Assembly (NCBI GenBank): GCA_013399695.1
Contig: VXAU01003994.1
Location: 554,507 to 618,506, forward strand
DNA length: 64,000 nt
Reading direction: 5' to 3'
DNA from: Formicarius rufipectus
Taxonomy: Eukaryota > Chordata > Aves > Passeriformes > Formicariidae
Shown: piece by piece, positions 25,801 to 38,800 of the stretch
How the letters are laid out: every line of letters starts with the position of its first letter
Numbering within the stretch: position 1 is the first letter of the stretch
Program-made: the position numbers and the translations under genes
The notes under the pieces: generated by a model
Database searches by the model: none
The model's input: only the letters and a program-made list of their open reading frames with translations
What the model was told of the DNA's origin: nothing

Positions 25801-28800
25801 CTGCGTGTTGAGTCAGTTCTCCAAAACAAGGACTATGGTCCTTCCATGTTAGGCCCTGAATTGATCCCGAGCGGGATGCCATCAGAATCAGATACACTGA
25901 GCAGGGGGAGCACAAAGAAACTGTATGTGAGTGCTGACCACTCTGAGTGCAACCACTTGGCATGTTGGCTCCCAAGGAGGTTTACTTTGCCTCCATGCAA
26001 TGCACAGCACCCTTTTGCCTCTGTGGCCAGTGTACATTCCTGGCATTGGAGCTCTGCAAGATCTGAGCTCTGGGGTAGCCAAGGGACAGGGTTTTACACT
26101 ATCTCCACACCAGGGCAGGTACCCTTGAAGTCATATTTTTTACACTCAGACAACACAGCTTTAATGTCATTCTTCTCTTTAAAGGGTATTTATTTCTTCC
26201 CAGGCAGTGGTATATCCATATCCTCCATTTTCCTCTAGAGCCATTCATGCATTTGGTGTCTATTTTTCCTATTGATGCTTTATTTTGGAGACTCTGTTTC
26301 CTATGCATTCAGTGAGCATAGGGACCACATGTGTGAAACAAAACAGTGAAGGCAGAGATGCAAAAATGAACTGGACTGCAATTTGGGCAAAGTGGCTTCC
26401 CATTTGTCCCATGACATCCTTTTTACAGGAGTCTCTTTTCCCCAGGTGGAATGAAAAAATTGCTCCCTACTATGTTGATTGCATGCAGGATCCACAAACT
26501 AGCTATCAATACCATTCTTCTTTTTCCAACCAAATCCTCCTTTTTTGCCCAAAGCAATGCTGTAGGAGCAGTGCACCTTGTGTGGGCAGGGCTGCCAACT
26601 GGAAGTTGTGGGCAATGGCAGACCATGCTGATGGAAGGGTGCCACCCTCAGCAGGGCTGTGCAAGGATGGCCATGCACGAATGTACCTGGCTGTGCTGCA
26701 GACTGACTGTGCCTGTGCCTGCATCTCCTCTAGCTGAATTCCAGAGGCATTACGTGTCCTGCTGAGAGAAGGAACGATTTATGCCACAGGCATAAATAAA
26801 TCCACGGAGCATTTGCAATAATACAGGTTGCTCGAGACCTGAGCTCAAACCCGCTCTGGACAGGGACAAAATCTGCCTTTGGTGGAAGATGGGTAGGGAC
26901 CTCGATGTGCTGATGCTGCTGGGAAGGACACAAGGGTGAGCACACACACAAGGTGTCTGTTGTCTCCTTATTAAGTGACAAACTGTATGATTTGCTAGTG
27001 GCTACTGTCACAAGCCAGGGGGATGTATTTCTGCCTCTTCACCACATAAGAAGCTAGAAACACTACGTGTTAGTGCTCAACTGAGACAAACACACAGGCT
27101 TGATTCAGTAGAAAGCAGTGGCTTATTGGTTCATGAGGGACATGTGGTGCAATTACCAAAATGAATTGTTAAAAAATGTAGTTACTAAACATTTACATTA
27201 ATATACATTGTTTTCCCATGTTTCAAAGGATGGCAACGTTGCTTTTATCACAGGCAATGGGATGTAACCAAGCAACACTTGCACAGAGTTGACATGACTT
27301 GGTAGTTGGTTTTCTTCTTTAGAAATACAGCCCTGGTGCAATTTATTCACTGGCCTTTACATACATATAATGTAAACATCCAACAGTTGAGCTACAGTCA
27401 GTGGAGAGAAACAGATAACTGTGTACTAGTTACCTCTACACTGTAACCCACCTCTAACATTAGACAAGTGAATTGTACTTTAATAGTGTCCCCTTCTTTC
27501 TCTTGATTGCTGAATGGATTCCTGAGGCCAAGCTCTGACATAATATTGCCAGTCAGAAAACATGTGTGAAGAGATTTTATTCCTGGTCTTTCCTGGAAGA
27601 CTTTGATGACCATACACCTGTCACATGCAAAACCTCCCTCGTTTTTCAAACCTGCTCTTTTTTCCTTCTTTGCTGGCTGAGTGACACTCTGTGTTCTGGC
27701 TGATTCACCACTCCCCTGGCCATTTCCCAGCATGAAACTGCTCTCAGTGAGTGATGAATGAGTGTTCTGCCTTAACTCTGCCTGAGCAAAGGGCACAGGC
27801 CATACACAGCACAACTTTCAGAGTATGATGGACATGAGCTTTTACAGAAATCTTTATTAGCTCACCTTCCCCAACCTTGGAACTGAACCTCTCACATGCA
27901 GTTTTCAATTTAATTTAGTTTTCCTGAGAAGAAAACAGAGTGGCAAATCAGAGTGATTGTGTTTTAGTGACTTTAAGTTGGTGTAAAACCCAGATGTAAG
28001 GTACAATGGGCTGCTTAGCTAGGCAAAGTATCAGCACATCGTTGGACAAGCAGGGAAGGCAATACAATCCTGTGCTTCTAGCAGCACTGGCTTTCAGGCT
28101 GTTTTCTGTGCACCTGTAGGACTGCATCCATGGCAAAGGCTGTTTTGGAAACATGTTGGCTTTAGAACTCCTGTAAGCATTTGCTCTTGATTGGAACTTG
28201 GTATACAAAGTCTGGCACGACCTTTTAAAACAAACAAAATGTAAAAAAAAAAGAAAAAAAAAAAGAAAAATTGATTTTGTTTTCTGTTGTTATAACAACA
28301 ACAGAACCTGGTAAAACAAAGGAAACAAAGTTCTCCAGTGTTTAGTGGCAACAACTCCTGTACAAAATCTGCGTGAGATGGTTGCCCTTCGAAGTTGGAA
28401 GGCGGGGCTAGGGAGGGTGGAAAGCAACTGAAGAAGGCAGTTGCAGAGGAATAGCATGACTGGGCTAAAGCTTTTGAAGATGTTGGATTGGTTCTTGGAA
28501 GAGCTGTCAATCTTGTATGGGACTGTGGCCTTTATCTATAAAGGGGAAACAAATTTCTAAATTCTTTAGGGTCTGACCTTGTAAATAGTTCTCTGTGTGC
28601 TTGCATGGAGGAAACCTGACCCTTGAGAGAGCTACTGTAATATAACCAGCTGATGCAGCTGAGGATGGGTGCACAGGGATTATGCTGTGACACTGTCATC
28701 AGCACAAAGCTGCTCATGTTCTCCAAAATGCATTTACAAAGGCTTTGCATGAGATGTGTCTAAAAATATGGGTGCACTTTTGCCTTTTGTACTCCCAAAA

Positions 28801-29659
28801 TTAAGTGCAAAGATCAATCACGTGTGGGAAAATTTTTTAATAGTCACAAACACCCAGGATTTGGGTTTGCTGCAGCAGAAGAAGTAGGGAAAGAAGAGGA
28901 GCTTGGAGCAGATACAAGGAATAAACACCTATGCATCTGAAGGCAGGTAATGTACTAACATTATAGCATGATTATGTTAACAAAGCCCTGAAAACCAGAC
29001 TCACCTTGTAACTGGGGGCAGATGTATAGGACAGATCCATCCTCCTGGCCAGGCTGTAGAATTGATGGTGCACTTGCTGCAGGACCCTTTTTGCAGAGGA
29101 GTAGGGCCAAGGGAGGATGCCAGCCCTATGAGAGCCAGGGATGCCTGCGCACTGCCAGCATGAACAGAGAGTGACACCTTAGTCAATGCTTTCTTACTGC
29201 AGGAAAGTGTCCATGCAGCAAAAATGTGTCTGCGGATAGTCAGCAGAAATTTTGTGTCCAGTGTTGACAAGACAAAATATCACAAATGGATTAAGTTGCC
29301 ATGCTGCTTTTTCATTTTCAGATGTACAATGGCAAACTTGGACAAACCCCATCATGTTTTATGCTCAGAGGTTGTTCTGCTCATTCTCTGCCTTAAAACT
29401 ACATAAACTGAGGAAGTCCCTGGTCTTCCAGTTAGCTAAGAGCTGAGCTTCTGGACAATGCACATCCTCAGCTACACTAGTGGATTTGTCAATGCATACA
29501 TTCAGCTGAGTTCAAGAGTTTGCATCAGGAATAGGTGACTTCCAGGAGTCTGTGCAATGAGTTTGACTGTGAAAACTATCCATACTCTGAGCCTCAGGCA
29601 GTGGGGCCAAGACATTACCTTGGGTCTTTATTCAGAGATGGTCAAAGATGTTGGTCAAG
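22802..29659. other. Non-coding sequence, no gene recognised
   Basis: Frames reach 150 codons (26285 plus strand) but none has recognisable features. There is an A-rich run at 28243-28270. No interspersed repeat or RNA gene was recognised. Confidence 0.5.
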
Positions 29660-29985
29660 AAATCATAGAATCATAGAATGGTTTGGGTTGGAAGACACCT
29701 CACAGATCATCCACTGCCATGGGCAGGGACACTTCCCACTGGATCAGGCTGCTCATGGCCCCAGTCCAAACAGTCCTTGAACACTTCCAGAGATGGGTCA
29801 TGCACCACTTTTCTAAGCAACCTGTTCCAGTACTTCACCATCCTCTGAGTAAAGAATTTCTTCCTTGCATATAATCTAATTCTCTCCTCTTAGTTTAAAA
29901 CCATTTGCCTTTGTTCTATCACTACTTGCTCTTATGAAAAAAGTTCCTCTCCAGGTTTCTTGTAGGCTCTTCCTCACATGAAAGG
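29660..29985 (-). mobile_element. CR1 LINE, 3' end (avian type), 5'-truncated
   Basis: The plus strand starts with ATCATAGAATCATAGAAT, the complement of the CR1 terminal 8-mer repeat, followed by GGTTTGGGTTGGAAG and then the reverse of the conserved CR1 3' UTR and ORF2 end: CCATGGGCAGGGACAC, CCTTGAACACTTCCAG, AACCTGTTCCAGT, GTAAAGAATTTCTTCCTT, CTCTCCAGGTTTCTTGTAGG. The match fades near 29975-30000. The element is severely 5'-truncated and non-autonomous, as most avian CR1 copies are. Several indels, including loss of the segment normally between CAGATCATCCA and CTGCCATGG, show it is not recent. Confidence 0.95.
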
Positions 29986-32900
29986 GCCTTCTACTTGGCT
30001 GTCCTGTGTTTTCAACTTCCAAGAACCTGGATATCCTGCAAATCAAGTTTCTGTATGAGAATGACACCTTTTGACTCATGGCTGTGGCTTTCCTCAAGAG
30101 CTGAAATGATGGGCTTGGAAAAACAGTTAAGTGATGAGTAACCAAAGAAAAGTTGGCAAGTTACTTGGATTTAAACGAGTCAATGAAGCCCAGACACATT
30201 AATATGAAGAGGTTCCTTGAAATATCTTTGGATGCTTGGCTCTCTACCCAGCTCTCTACCCAGTGGTGTGAATGGTAAATGCATCCTTACACTGAAAACC
30301 AACCACTAGACACAGAGTTATGGACTGCTTTGTTACCCTTGACCTTTGGTTTCCTAAACAACTGTCTGGTCTCTAGGGGTGGGCCTCCAGGATTTGCTGT
30401 GGAAGGGAACAGAGAAGAGCATCTAAATTTTACCCCAGCCTTGCTACTCCTGCTAACTCAGATCTTTTTATTTTAATTGAGTTGAGCTGTACATAATCAA
30501 TATCCTTGTTTAGACAAAGGCAGGGGAGAAAAAATTTGCAAAAATCCCTGTTTAACAAAAAGCACTGATGGACCAGATAAGCATCCTTTTCTTAAAAACA
30601 AGTCATGAAATGAATAAACAAGATGAGAACAACAACCTGATTCTCATGCAAATTATTTCCCTTCAAGAGGAGGGTACAAAACCTGATTATTGACTAATAG
30701 CCATTTGCTTATCCTAGACTATCTCAAAGTACCTCTGAAACACTAGTGAAAAGCATTGTGCTAATCAGGACTTGACCCTTCCACCCTTTCCTGTACAGGT
30801 AAATACTACTGTTTGCTTACAGAAAGGGAAGCTGCAGGTTACAGCCCCTATCGAATGAAGAATCACAGCCTCCATGGGGGAGAACCAAATGCTCTCACAG
30901 TCACACAGTGTTTTAAAGGAGCAAGGAAAGCAGCAAATTACTTGCTCGAGATCATACAGGGAAATGGCAGAAAAGTTTGAAACAGTAATCGATATCCTGT
31001 CACCCTCTCAAATGTCCCTCAAAGCTGGTGTAAGGGCATCTCCTGAAGACCTCACTGTGCATATTAGCAGGGTGGTACAGCTTCAGAGCTTCAGCATTTG
31101 GAGGCCAGGTCTGGTATTTGAGTTGTGTGAAGTCCACCCATCTTCCCTGTGTCTGACTCCAGGTGTACCTTAACTCCTCCTCCCCCATAGCCTGCAAAGT
31201 ACTGGCTTCCCTCCACAAGCAGCCAAGTCACGGTGTAATACTTGTTGGATTGGTGAAAATTTTTAACAAACTCTTACTTAAGTTGCATGAGGAATACATT
31301 GCTTTTCAAGACTCTCAAACCGGTTTCTGCACATCTCACTGGGAAATGTGAAGGGGCATGCAGACAGCAAAAAGCTGAATTAAATTAATGGATTTTACCA
31401 GAGGTGTTAAATGATAATAATGTCATATTTAATTCTGAGAGGAGCAGAAAGTCACTCCAAAGGGTGTTTCCAAGGATGTAGTTCATCTGCTTTGATTTTA
31501 AGTATGCATTTTCCCACTGCTGGAAGAATTTTTAACATGTGCATAATAGAGGGCTAATTTAATAGTCACAGGAACATTAGCAAAGATGGTTTCAGCCAGT
31601 CCTGGATCACAGCCCTTCTGTGCCTTGAGCCAGAAGACTGGTAGGGAACAAACTGCTCCCCAGCATGGCTCATTGCACTGTTGGCTCTCTGGGCAGTGTG
31701 GAGACAGTATGAACATGTCATTCATGGGGTTCCATGATGGCTTCTCTCCTGAAGATCGGTATTAAGGCTGTGGCACTGTCTGTGGGCAATCACAGCAATG
31801 CCATTGATTCACTTGTCCTGGGTTTCAACTGATGCAACCAGTGGATCAGGAATACCCCATTATATTGGAATTGTGCAAGCAGAGGCAAGTCTCCCTTAGC
31901 TGAAGGAGCATTTGTTTTCAACCTTAGCTTGTTATTCTCTCAAAGACCTCCTTCTGGAAACTGCAGGCAGCAATTCCTCCCCTTTATCTGCAGTAAAAGA
32001 ATGAAAAGAAGTGGCAGTGGCATGCTAAAATCCCATACTTCACTTTGGTCAGATTTTTTAATAGGTTTGTTCCTGATGCAGAGCCCCGAGCTTGAATGTT
32101 CCCTTCTTCTCTCACAGACAGCATCCTCTGGTGTCATGAAGGGGCTTTTCTGTTTTCATGGTGGTAGTGGTGGCTGCTGGCTGGATCTGATCCCAAGGGA
32201 AGCAGCTGCTTGCTCAGAGCTGCCCATCCCCGAGCTAGTGTGCCTTTGGCCAGCATCAGTGGCAATGCTGTGCTTCCCTCTGAATCTCAATGAGCACCTT
32301 AAGATGACAGGGGCAGATGGGATGCACTGATTACTTGGGTCCTTCCTATTTTGGGACATGACAAGCAGTTCATTTCCCCCCTCTCCTTTCATGTTCACAC
32401 AATGCTTTACACTGATTTCCCCTGCACATATTTATCTACCAGACAGGGTAGTAGACCAGGGCCCAGGGAGTCTCTGGGGCTTTTTTAGGGGTTTGATACT
32501 GCTGAGCTGTGAATGCAGAGAGAGTCAGCATGTGTAGCTAATCCTGCCATACAATACCAGTCCTTCGTGGTGAATGTCAAATTTACTAAATGTATGACTG
32601 TTTATTGTTTGCCTGTGTAATGATGTGCATGGGGCTCAGGCCAATTTGGAAATATTAATAAACATGACAGCATTTCACTAATGCACCAGATAGAATCCTC
32701 CCATTGCTTCAAGGAACACTAACATGGTATGTTCATAAAGAGAATGAAAGAGAGTTTTCTTCTGAAATTAAAAAGGGCTTTCTATTATCTAAGTTAAGTA
32801 GCAGAAGAGCTTGCTAGGTTATTTTAACTGGTACACTCTAATTGCAAGTGGGTTTGTAAGCTTCTCTCTGATGCAGCAAAATTAAATCAGACTAAGGGAC

Positions 32901-34035
32901 AAGAAAGGTGACATTATCCTGTGCTGTCACTGAAAGGACTGCCTCTCTATGAGGAGGAATGGGCTGGTGATTTACAGGCCTTTCAGCTCAGGCAAAACAG
33001 AGTTTTACCTCAACCTTTTCTCCACTGAAGATCAGAAGTCTTTTGACAGCAGCTCTTTTATTCCTCTAGGCCCCCTGTGTGGTGGTACATCTGTGTTACC
33101 AGCAATACAGAGGGATATTCAAAAGTAACCAAGCATGAATATTTATTACCCAAAATCAGTCTCTTTCACATGCACTAGGAAAGCTCCCTCCTGCCCTTCT
33201 AGCTTAAGTTTGTGACATCACAACATTTTGGTAATGGCCTGTTAATTACCCAATGCCTGGCACTATGAATTGTTCCTAGTTTCCTCCAAGGTACTTCATC
33301 ATCTGCAAGCAGGACTTGGATCAGGCAGGGACACCTTCATCCAGGCTCCTCCAGATGCCAGTGCTTCGAGCTTGGCCAGAACTGCCTGATTTCTGTGCGT
33401 GCCATTAGACTGGGTTGATGAACAGCTTGGCTGTGAGCACATGGAGTGCAAACCCTGGCAAAAACCTGGCTACCTGCCCCAGTGTGCGAGCATCCTCACT
33501 GCCTTGCAGAGCTGCCATCTGGCAGGTCAGACCTGGTGTCCTCACCACTGCAGCTTCCCAACCCAGTGGCTTTTTTTGTTTGCTTTTAAATGGAAACAAA
33601 TGTTAACCTCAGACCATGGATGACAAAGCCCAGGGCTACCAGCAACACTTCTTTGCTTGGAGACTGTTGTGGTGAAGCAGCTTAACTGAAAACCACTTTC
33701 CTTCAAAACAGGTCAGCAATGGGGTCTTTTTTGAGATGCAAGGGAAAAACCCATCCTCGTTCAGGGAGCAATCAGACTTTGTGGTGCAGGTTATGGTGCA
33801 AAGCACACTACATAGTGCTCCATGTCACTGGGTTCATGGCACTGAGGCACTGTCTGTTTGTCTTGATGGCACTGTTATTTCCATCCCAGGAGCAGTGTGG
33901 GATCACATCGCTGTGTTCAACACGAAAAGGGCTGATGTGCCCTCCATGTCCCCACTTTCAAGACGTGCACTGTGAGGACCTTTATGTGGTATTAATGTGA
34001 TGCAGCTATTTCTTGTTTCAGCTGGCTTCTTGGAG
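29986..34035. other. Non-coding sequence, no gene recognised
   Basis: No gene or repeat family recognised. A small tandem duplication (2 x 12 bp, CTCTCTACCCAG-type unit) is at 30239-30262. Frames reach 133 codons without recognisable features. Confidence 0.5.
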
Positions 34036-34080
34036 AAAACAAACAAGCAAACAAACAAACAAAAAAAAAAACAACCAAAA
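34036..34080. repeat. (AAAC)n / A-rich simple repeat
   Basis: Repeated CAAA units (AAACAAACAAGCAAAC and similar) followed by a run of A. It may be an old retroposon tail, but no body was recognised. Confidence 0.75.
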
Positions 34081-35329
34081 ACTAAGGAGAATCTAGTTGG
34101 TACAACTGGACGAAATCTGAATGGGGTTTGTTTAATTGTAGTGACAATCTTTTCTCCATTGCCACGTGGTGTGACCTCATACATTCCTTCTCTATCCCTT
34201 CCTCACAAGTTGGTAAAAACTTGGAAAGAGGTCATGTGCTCAGGAGCAGCCTCCAGTTGTGCCGTAGGAATAGTTACAGCAGAAAATAAGAATGTTTAAG
34301 CCAAATGGCTGGTAACAACAGCAACTGCCCCTTCTGGCTCCCCTTGGTCATTTCCCTTCAAGACACATACACAGGCCTAGCTGGTAGAAATGGGGAAAGA
34401 TCACAGTATCTGCTTTTGTATCTGAGGAATAAAGAATCCAGGCAGAGCTCATGGAAGGGTTTTTAGGGGAATCATGTGAAAGCAAGGCAGTCTCAATGGC
34501 TGTCGCTGTGGTGCATATCTTGTAGGGTGCAGTGGTATTGGGTGACTTTACTACTTGCAACTCCTCCTTGAGAAATGCTGCCCCTACAGACTCCTTCCTT
34601 TTCACCTCAACACTGATGAAGCTTTCACAGAGGCGCTTTTCAGGATGGAGCGTGCCATTTTCCTCTAGCAGTTTGCTGCAGTGGTTCATCAGCTTTCTGG
34701 TTGCCCTGACACAACCACGTCTGTGCCTTCAGCACTTTCACCAAGAGATCATTAGTCTTTTTCTGGCATCATAATCTCACAGGTTAACACTGTGTTGCTT
34801 TTGCACAAGGAAGGCAAAATTACAATCGCCTTCTTTGCTCTTCCATGATATGTTTTTGTAGTTTTGTTGAAGAACATTTTGTCTGAATTACTTCAGTTTT
34901 CTAATTGTCTTCATTGCCTGGGATCATTTAACCCCCTTGGCACCCTGCCAGTCCCACAGATGCTGGCAAATTTTGTCAGTAGCAATAGTCACTTCTTCCA
35001 GATCACTGGAGGAAGATGCTGCCAAGTGTCAGGTCTGGGGGAGATCCCCAGAGAGTCCCAAGTGTGCCACCAGAAGTGCTCCCATGTGTGCCACCTCCAT
35101 TAGTGCCTGTCAGCCATCCAGCCCCTCAGTTGTTTTACATGTTGTCTAGACCTGTTGCAATATGCTTATTGTCCCCCAAAAATGCTGTGTGGTGCCTAGT
35201 GATGCTACACGCAGGCATTGCCTCTGGGCAGCTACTAGTATCAGTCACTTTTTATGAACTCAACAGAAAATTAAATGAGACCTGTTTTCCATGGAGTGCT
35301 GTTAAGTGACACTGATGCTCTCTTTTACT
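34081..35329. other. Non-coding sequence, no gene recognised
   Basis: A minus-strand frame of 113 codons (34348-34689) has no recognised features. The right part may contain more of the adjacent L3/CR1 fossil, but I cannot align it. Confidence 0.45.
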
Positions 35330-35860
35330 TTTGTTGTACTTGAATCCCATGTCATCTTCTCTTTTGTTTGGTCCGGGATTGATGTCAGATATTTCCATAC
35401 TGTATTTTTTAAAACACTGACATACACTTAGACTTTTTCCAGTCCACTGGAAACTTGCTGGCACCCCTGGGGTTATTAAAAATGAATGCAAACAGACCAA
35501 ACATCTCCCAGACAGCTCTTTAAGGACTTCAGGATATAAGTTATCTGGGCTTTGCAATTTAAAATTGTTTATCCCTAACAGCTGTTGTCTGTCGTTCTTC
35601 TCAGTGATGCACTGGAGAGCACTTCATCATCCTTATGTCATCTCAAGATGTCATCTTTTTCTTTTCAAGCATAGAACAAAAATATTAATCAAAATCTTCT
35701 CCATTATCATTAGCTATTTCATCAACTTCATCTAGAAAAGAGCTAATATCGTTGTAAGGACTCATTTTTCATTTCTTAATGAATATCTTTATGGGGCTCT
35801 TTGAATTTATTTATCAGCATAACAATTGTCTGGATGTTTCCTGATTTTTGAATATATGTA
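35330..35860 (-). mobile_element. Old L3/CR1-like LINE fragment (ORF2 region)
   Basis: Read in reverse, the order of blocks matches the middle of an L3/CR1-type ORF2 as seen in turtles and crocodilians: TTTTTTAAAA, CTTTTTCCAGTCCACTGGAA, CAGCTCTTTAAGGACTTCAG, AAGTTATCTGGGCTTTG, ATTTCATCAACTTCATCTAG. Frameshifts and stops are frequent, so it is a pseudogene remnant of a non-LTR reverse-transcriptase gene. Boundaries are approximate. Confidence 0.75.
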
Positions 35861-38800
35861 ATCAGTGTTGTCTTATAGATACGTCATTCAGATGTGCAAT
35901 TTGCAAAACACAAATTATTCAGGATGCTGCTCAGCCACACAAATGAAAGAGTTTTTCAGGCTGGGTCGTTCATCTCACCTAGATGAGGATTAAGGCACAA
36001 GAGATGCTGATTTTTTCATTTTTACAAAGTCCAAGTTAACTGAAATGGAAAACATTCATCCCCACACAGGAATGCTGCCTACAAAAATAGGATGGAGCCT
36101 GACTGGAGAGGTAAGCATTTATCCTCTGGTTCAGGAGACATAGATTTTGTTGCTGGATTTGTTACTAAGTCTCCTTGTGCACCTGCTCTTGCCCCAACTT
36201 CAATGCCTTATAATGGGCAAACTGCTGCTTCACCTCTTCTAGGAAACGGTCAGGATCCATGGAGGAGGGCATCTTCCCTGAGCTAAGCTTCTGCCATCAG
36301 GTGGCTTTAGAAGAGACTTAAATGGACGGGATTAATGGTGGTTTTGTTCTTCTTTGTGTGCCATTCACCTTGCCATTCACGTTTGGAGCATTTCATTTAA
36401 TTGTGATTTACTTTTGTCTGGAAATTTGTGGGAAAGCTGCCCAAAGCACAGCTAGGATTTTGGGGAAAGAAAACAGAATCAGTGCTTGTTGATGTTTCAA
36501 TAAACTCCCTCCCCAGAGAGTGGGGTTTGGACCTTCACAATTTCCAGTCTCTTCTTTCAGCAAGTGAGTGGAGTAGGCATAGAAGAAAGCTGAAACCAGG
36601 AGGGATTTGCTCCTTGTGGAAAGACCAGCTTTGGTTCAGACTGCTCCAGCTGGTAAAACTTTCACTCTGTAAATTCAGTGTGAAACCAAATGTGTTTCTT
36701 GAAACAGATCCTTGGAGGGCTTTCAAAGACATCAGTAGGTCAGATGTATCCAATTAGTAAGGGCCTGTGACAGCAAGAGAGGGCCCTGAGGAGCTGGGTA
36801 GGGAATCTTCCCAGAACATCTTGCCTGCACCCAGCTGAATTTCATTGAGGTCACCCCATGGGTTAGAGTACAGGGAGTTCATGGTGGAGCTTTGGTGGCA
36901 GAGCCTTTTTTTGAGCAGGGCTCACATAGGCAGGGTGGGGATGAAGGGCAGCATGGGATGTAGAGTGGTCATGTCAGTGCTCAGGGTTTCTCACGCTGCT
37001 GTGCATGCACATACAGTGCCTGCTGCCATCCCCTCCTACGCAACTACCTGCATGTCTTCACATGTAGTTAGGAAATGGGAATAGAGGGACACTTCTATAC
37101 TTAGCTTTTTAATGTTTCTGTCTTTGCTTGTTGCCATTTTCTAAACATGTCTTCTCATGAAATTTTCAGCTTGACTTTTCTTTAGCCATGCTCTAGCATC
37201 TGGGAAGCCTTTACCTTCTGTAGTATATCTCACCTCTTTCAGGAGAGTTCAAAAACAGGCTTGTTCCTTTTTAGAGTCCCTGCATGCTACGAGACCAGTA
37301 CCTTGCTTTGGCTCTGGGGGAATACCTAACCCTAGGCACAAATTTTCTCTATCTCCATGTTGAATCTCTGGATCAGCTCTCATTACAATGCAAGAACAGT
37401 CCAAAATTACCCTGAGAGAACTGGTCCCATCCAATGGTTTAAAATGTGACCTCTATTCATTACTTTCAGCTTCCTTGCTGGAGTACTCACTGGGTAAACT
37501 AACAAGAAGGAAGTTTCCCATAGAGAGGTAGCACCTCGAGCCTTTCTCCTGAGAGGGTCCTGGGGCATTTCACAACTCACACGTGCACCCTGCTGCTGTA
37601 GAGAGGCAAATGGGAGTCTGAGACACTGCACCAGGAGAAGGATATGCAGTTGCAGTGGGCATCTGGGCACAACTCTCCCAGTTACAAGGCTTGATAGCAG
37701 CCATACAGAAACAGACAGAGCTTAGTTTGTAAAGCCTCAGATAAGAATTAATGAGAGCAAAGGTAACCTTGGTTTAAAGGGTGAGATGGAGCTTTCCAAT
37801 ATTTCTATGGGAAATCTCCAGTCATTTTCCAAGCTGAGGAAAAGTAACACACCCCAGATGACTTTGGAAGGGTGCTGGGGTGCTAGGTGTAGTATGAAAG
37901 GAGCTAGCCCTCTGAAGTGTGGATCATGTTGAAAACTACATCAGAAACAAAATTAACCACATTTACTATCTATATCTTAATTACTTGATCCTCATCCTCA
38001 CCAAGCACCAAATGTTCAACTGCAAAAACACTGGCCAGGCAGTTCCTCATTCCTGTTCAAAAGAAGCTCTCAGGTGCCCAGGAACAGGGAGGTACCTGAA
38101 TTATCAGTGAGACTATTTTATCAGCAGTATTAATAGTGCAACAGCTGCCAATGACATAGGAACTCCTCCAGATGTGGGGTGTTTATGAGCTGATTTATGA
38201 ATAAGAGCAGGACCACAGCATCTACCTGTGGTAAGGGTAAGTATACAGAAGAGGATGGCTGCCTCCGGCTTCAGTCCCTGCAGATGCATCACACTTTATA
38301 GCTGTCTGTTAGTGGAGGACAGGATGATGAAACAAAGTGCTGGAGCCATTGAGGAAAGGATGAACAGGTTTCTGCATTTTAGATGGGCTTTAGGTTAGAA
38401 AAATAATAAACCCCAAGCATTTTAATAGAAAGATCAGCTCTAACATTGGTAATCTAGCCAGACCGCAGTGGGATGAGAAGAGACATAGGGAATGTTTGAT
38501 GCAAAATCAAGGTCGTGCCCTGAAAATCAGACACAGACGTGGAGAGAAGTATGTGAATCATTAAAATGAAAGGAAACCTGAGACAGTTGCTCCACCAGCT
38601 GCCAAAGACACCACGCTCCCTGTTTGTGCATGCTGGAGCCTACTCTCCTCCGCATTTGGCAGCTTGGCAGATGCCGCATTGTGGTACCATCAGAGGAGAG
38701 GAAACCCAGAGAATAAACCAGAAGTGACCTGGGAACACACTTAAAAAATTCCTTTCTATTCATTAATCTAATGTGGGAGAGGGGGACTCAAAGCTCTCAA

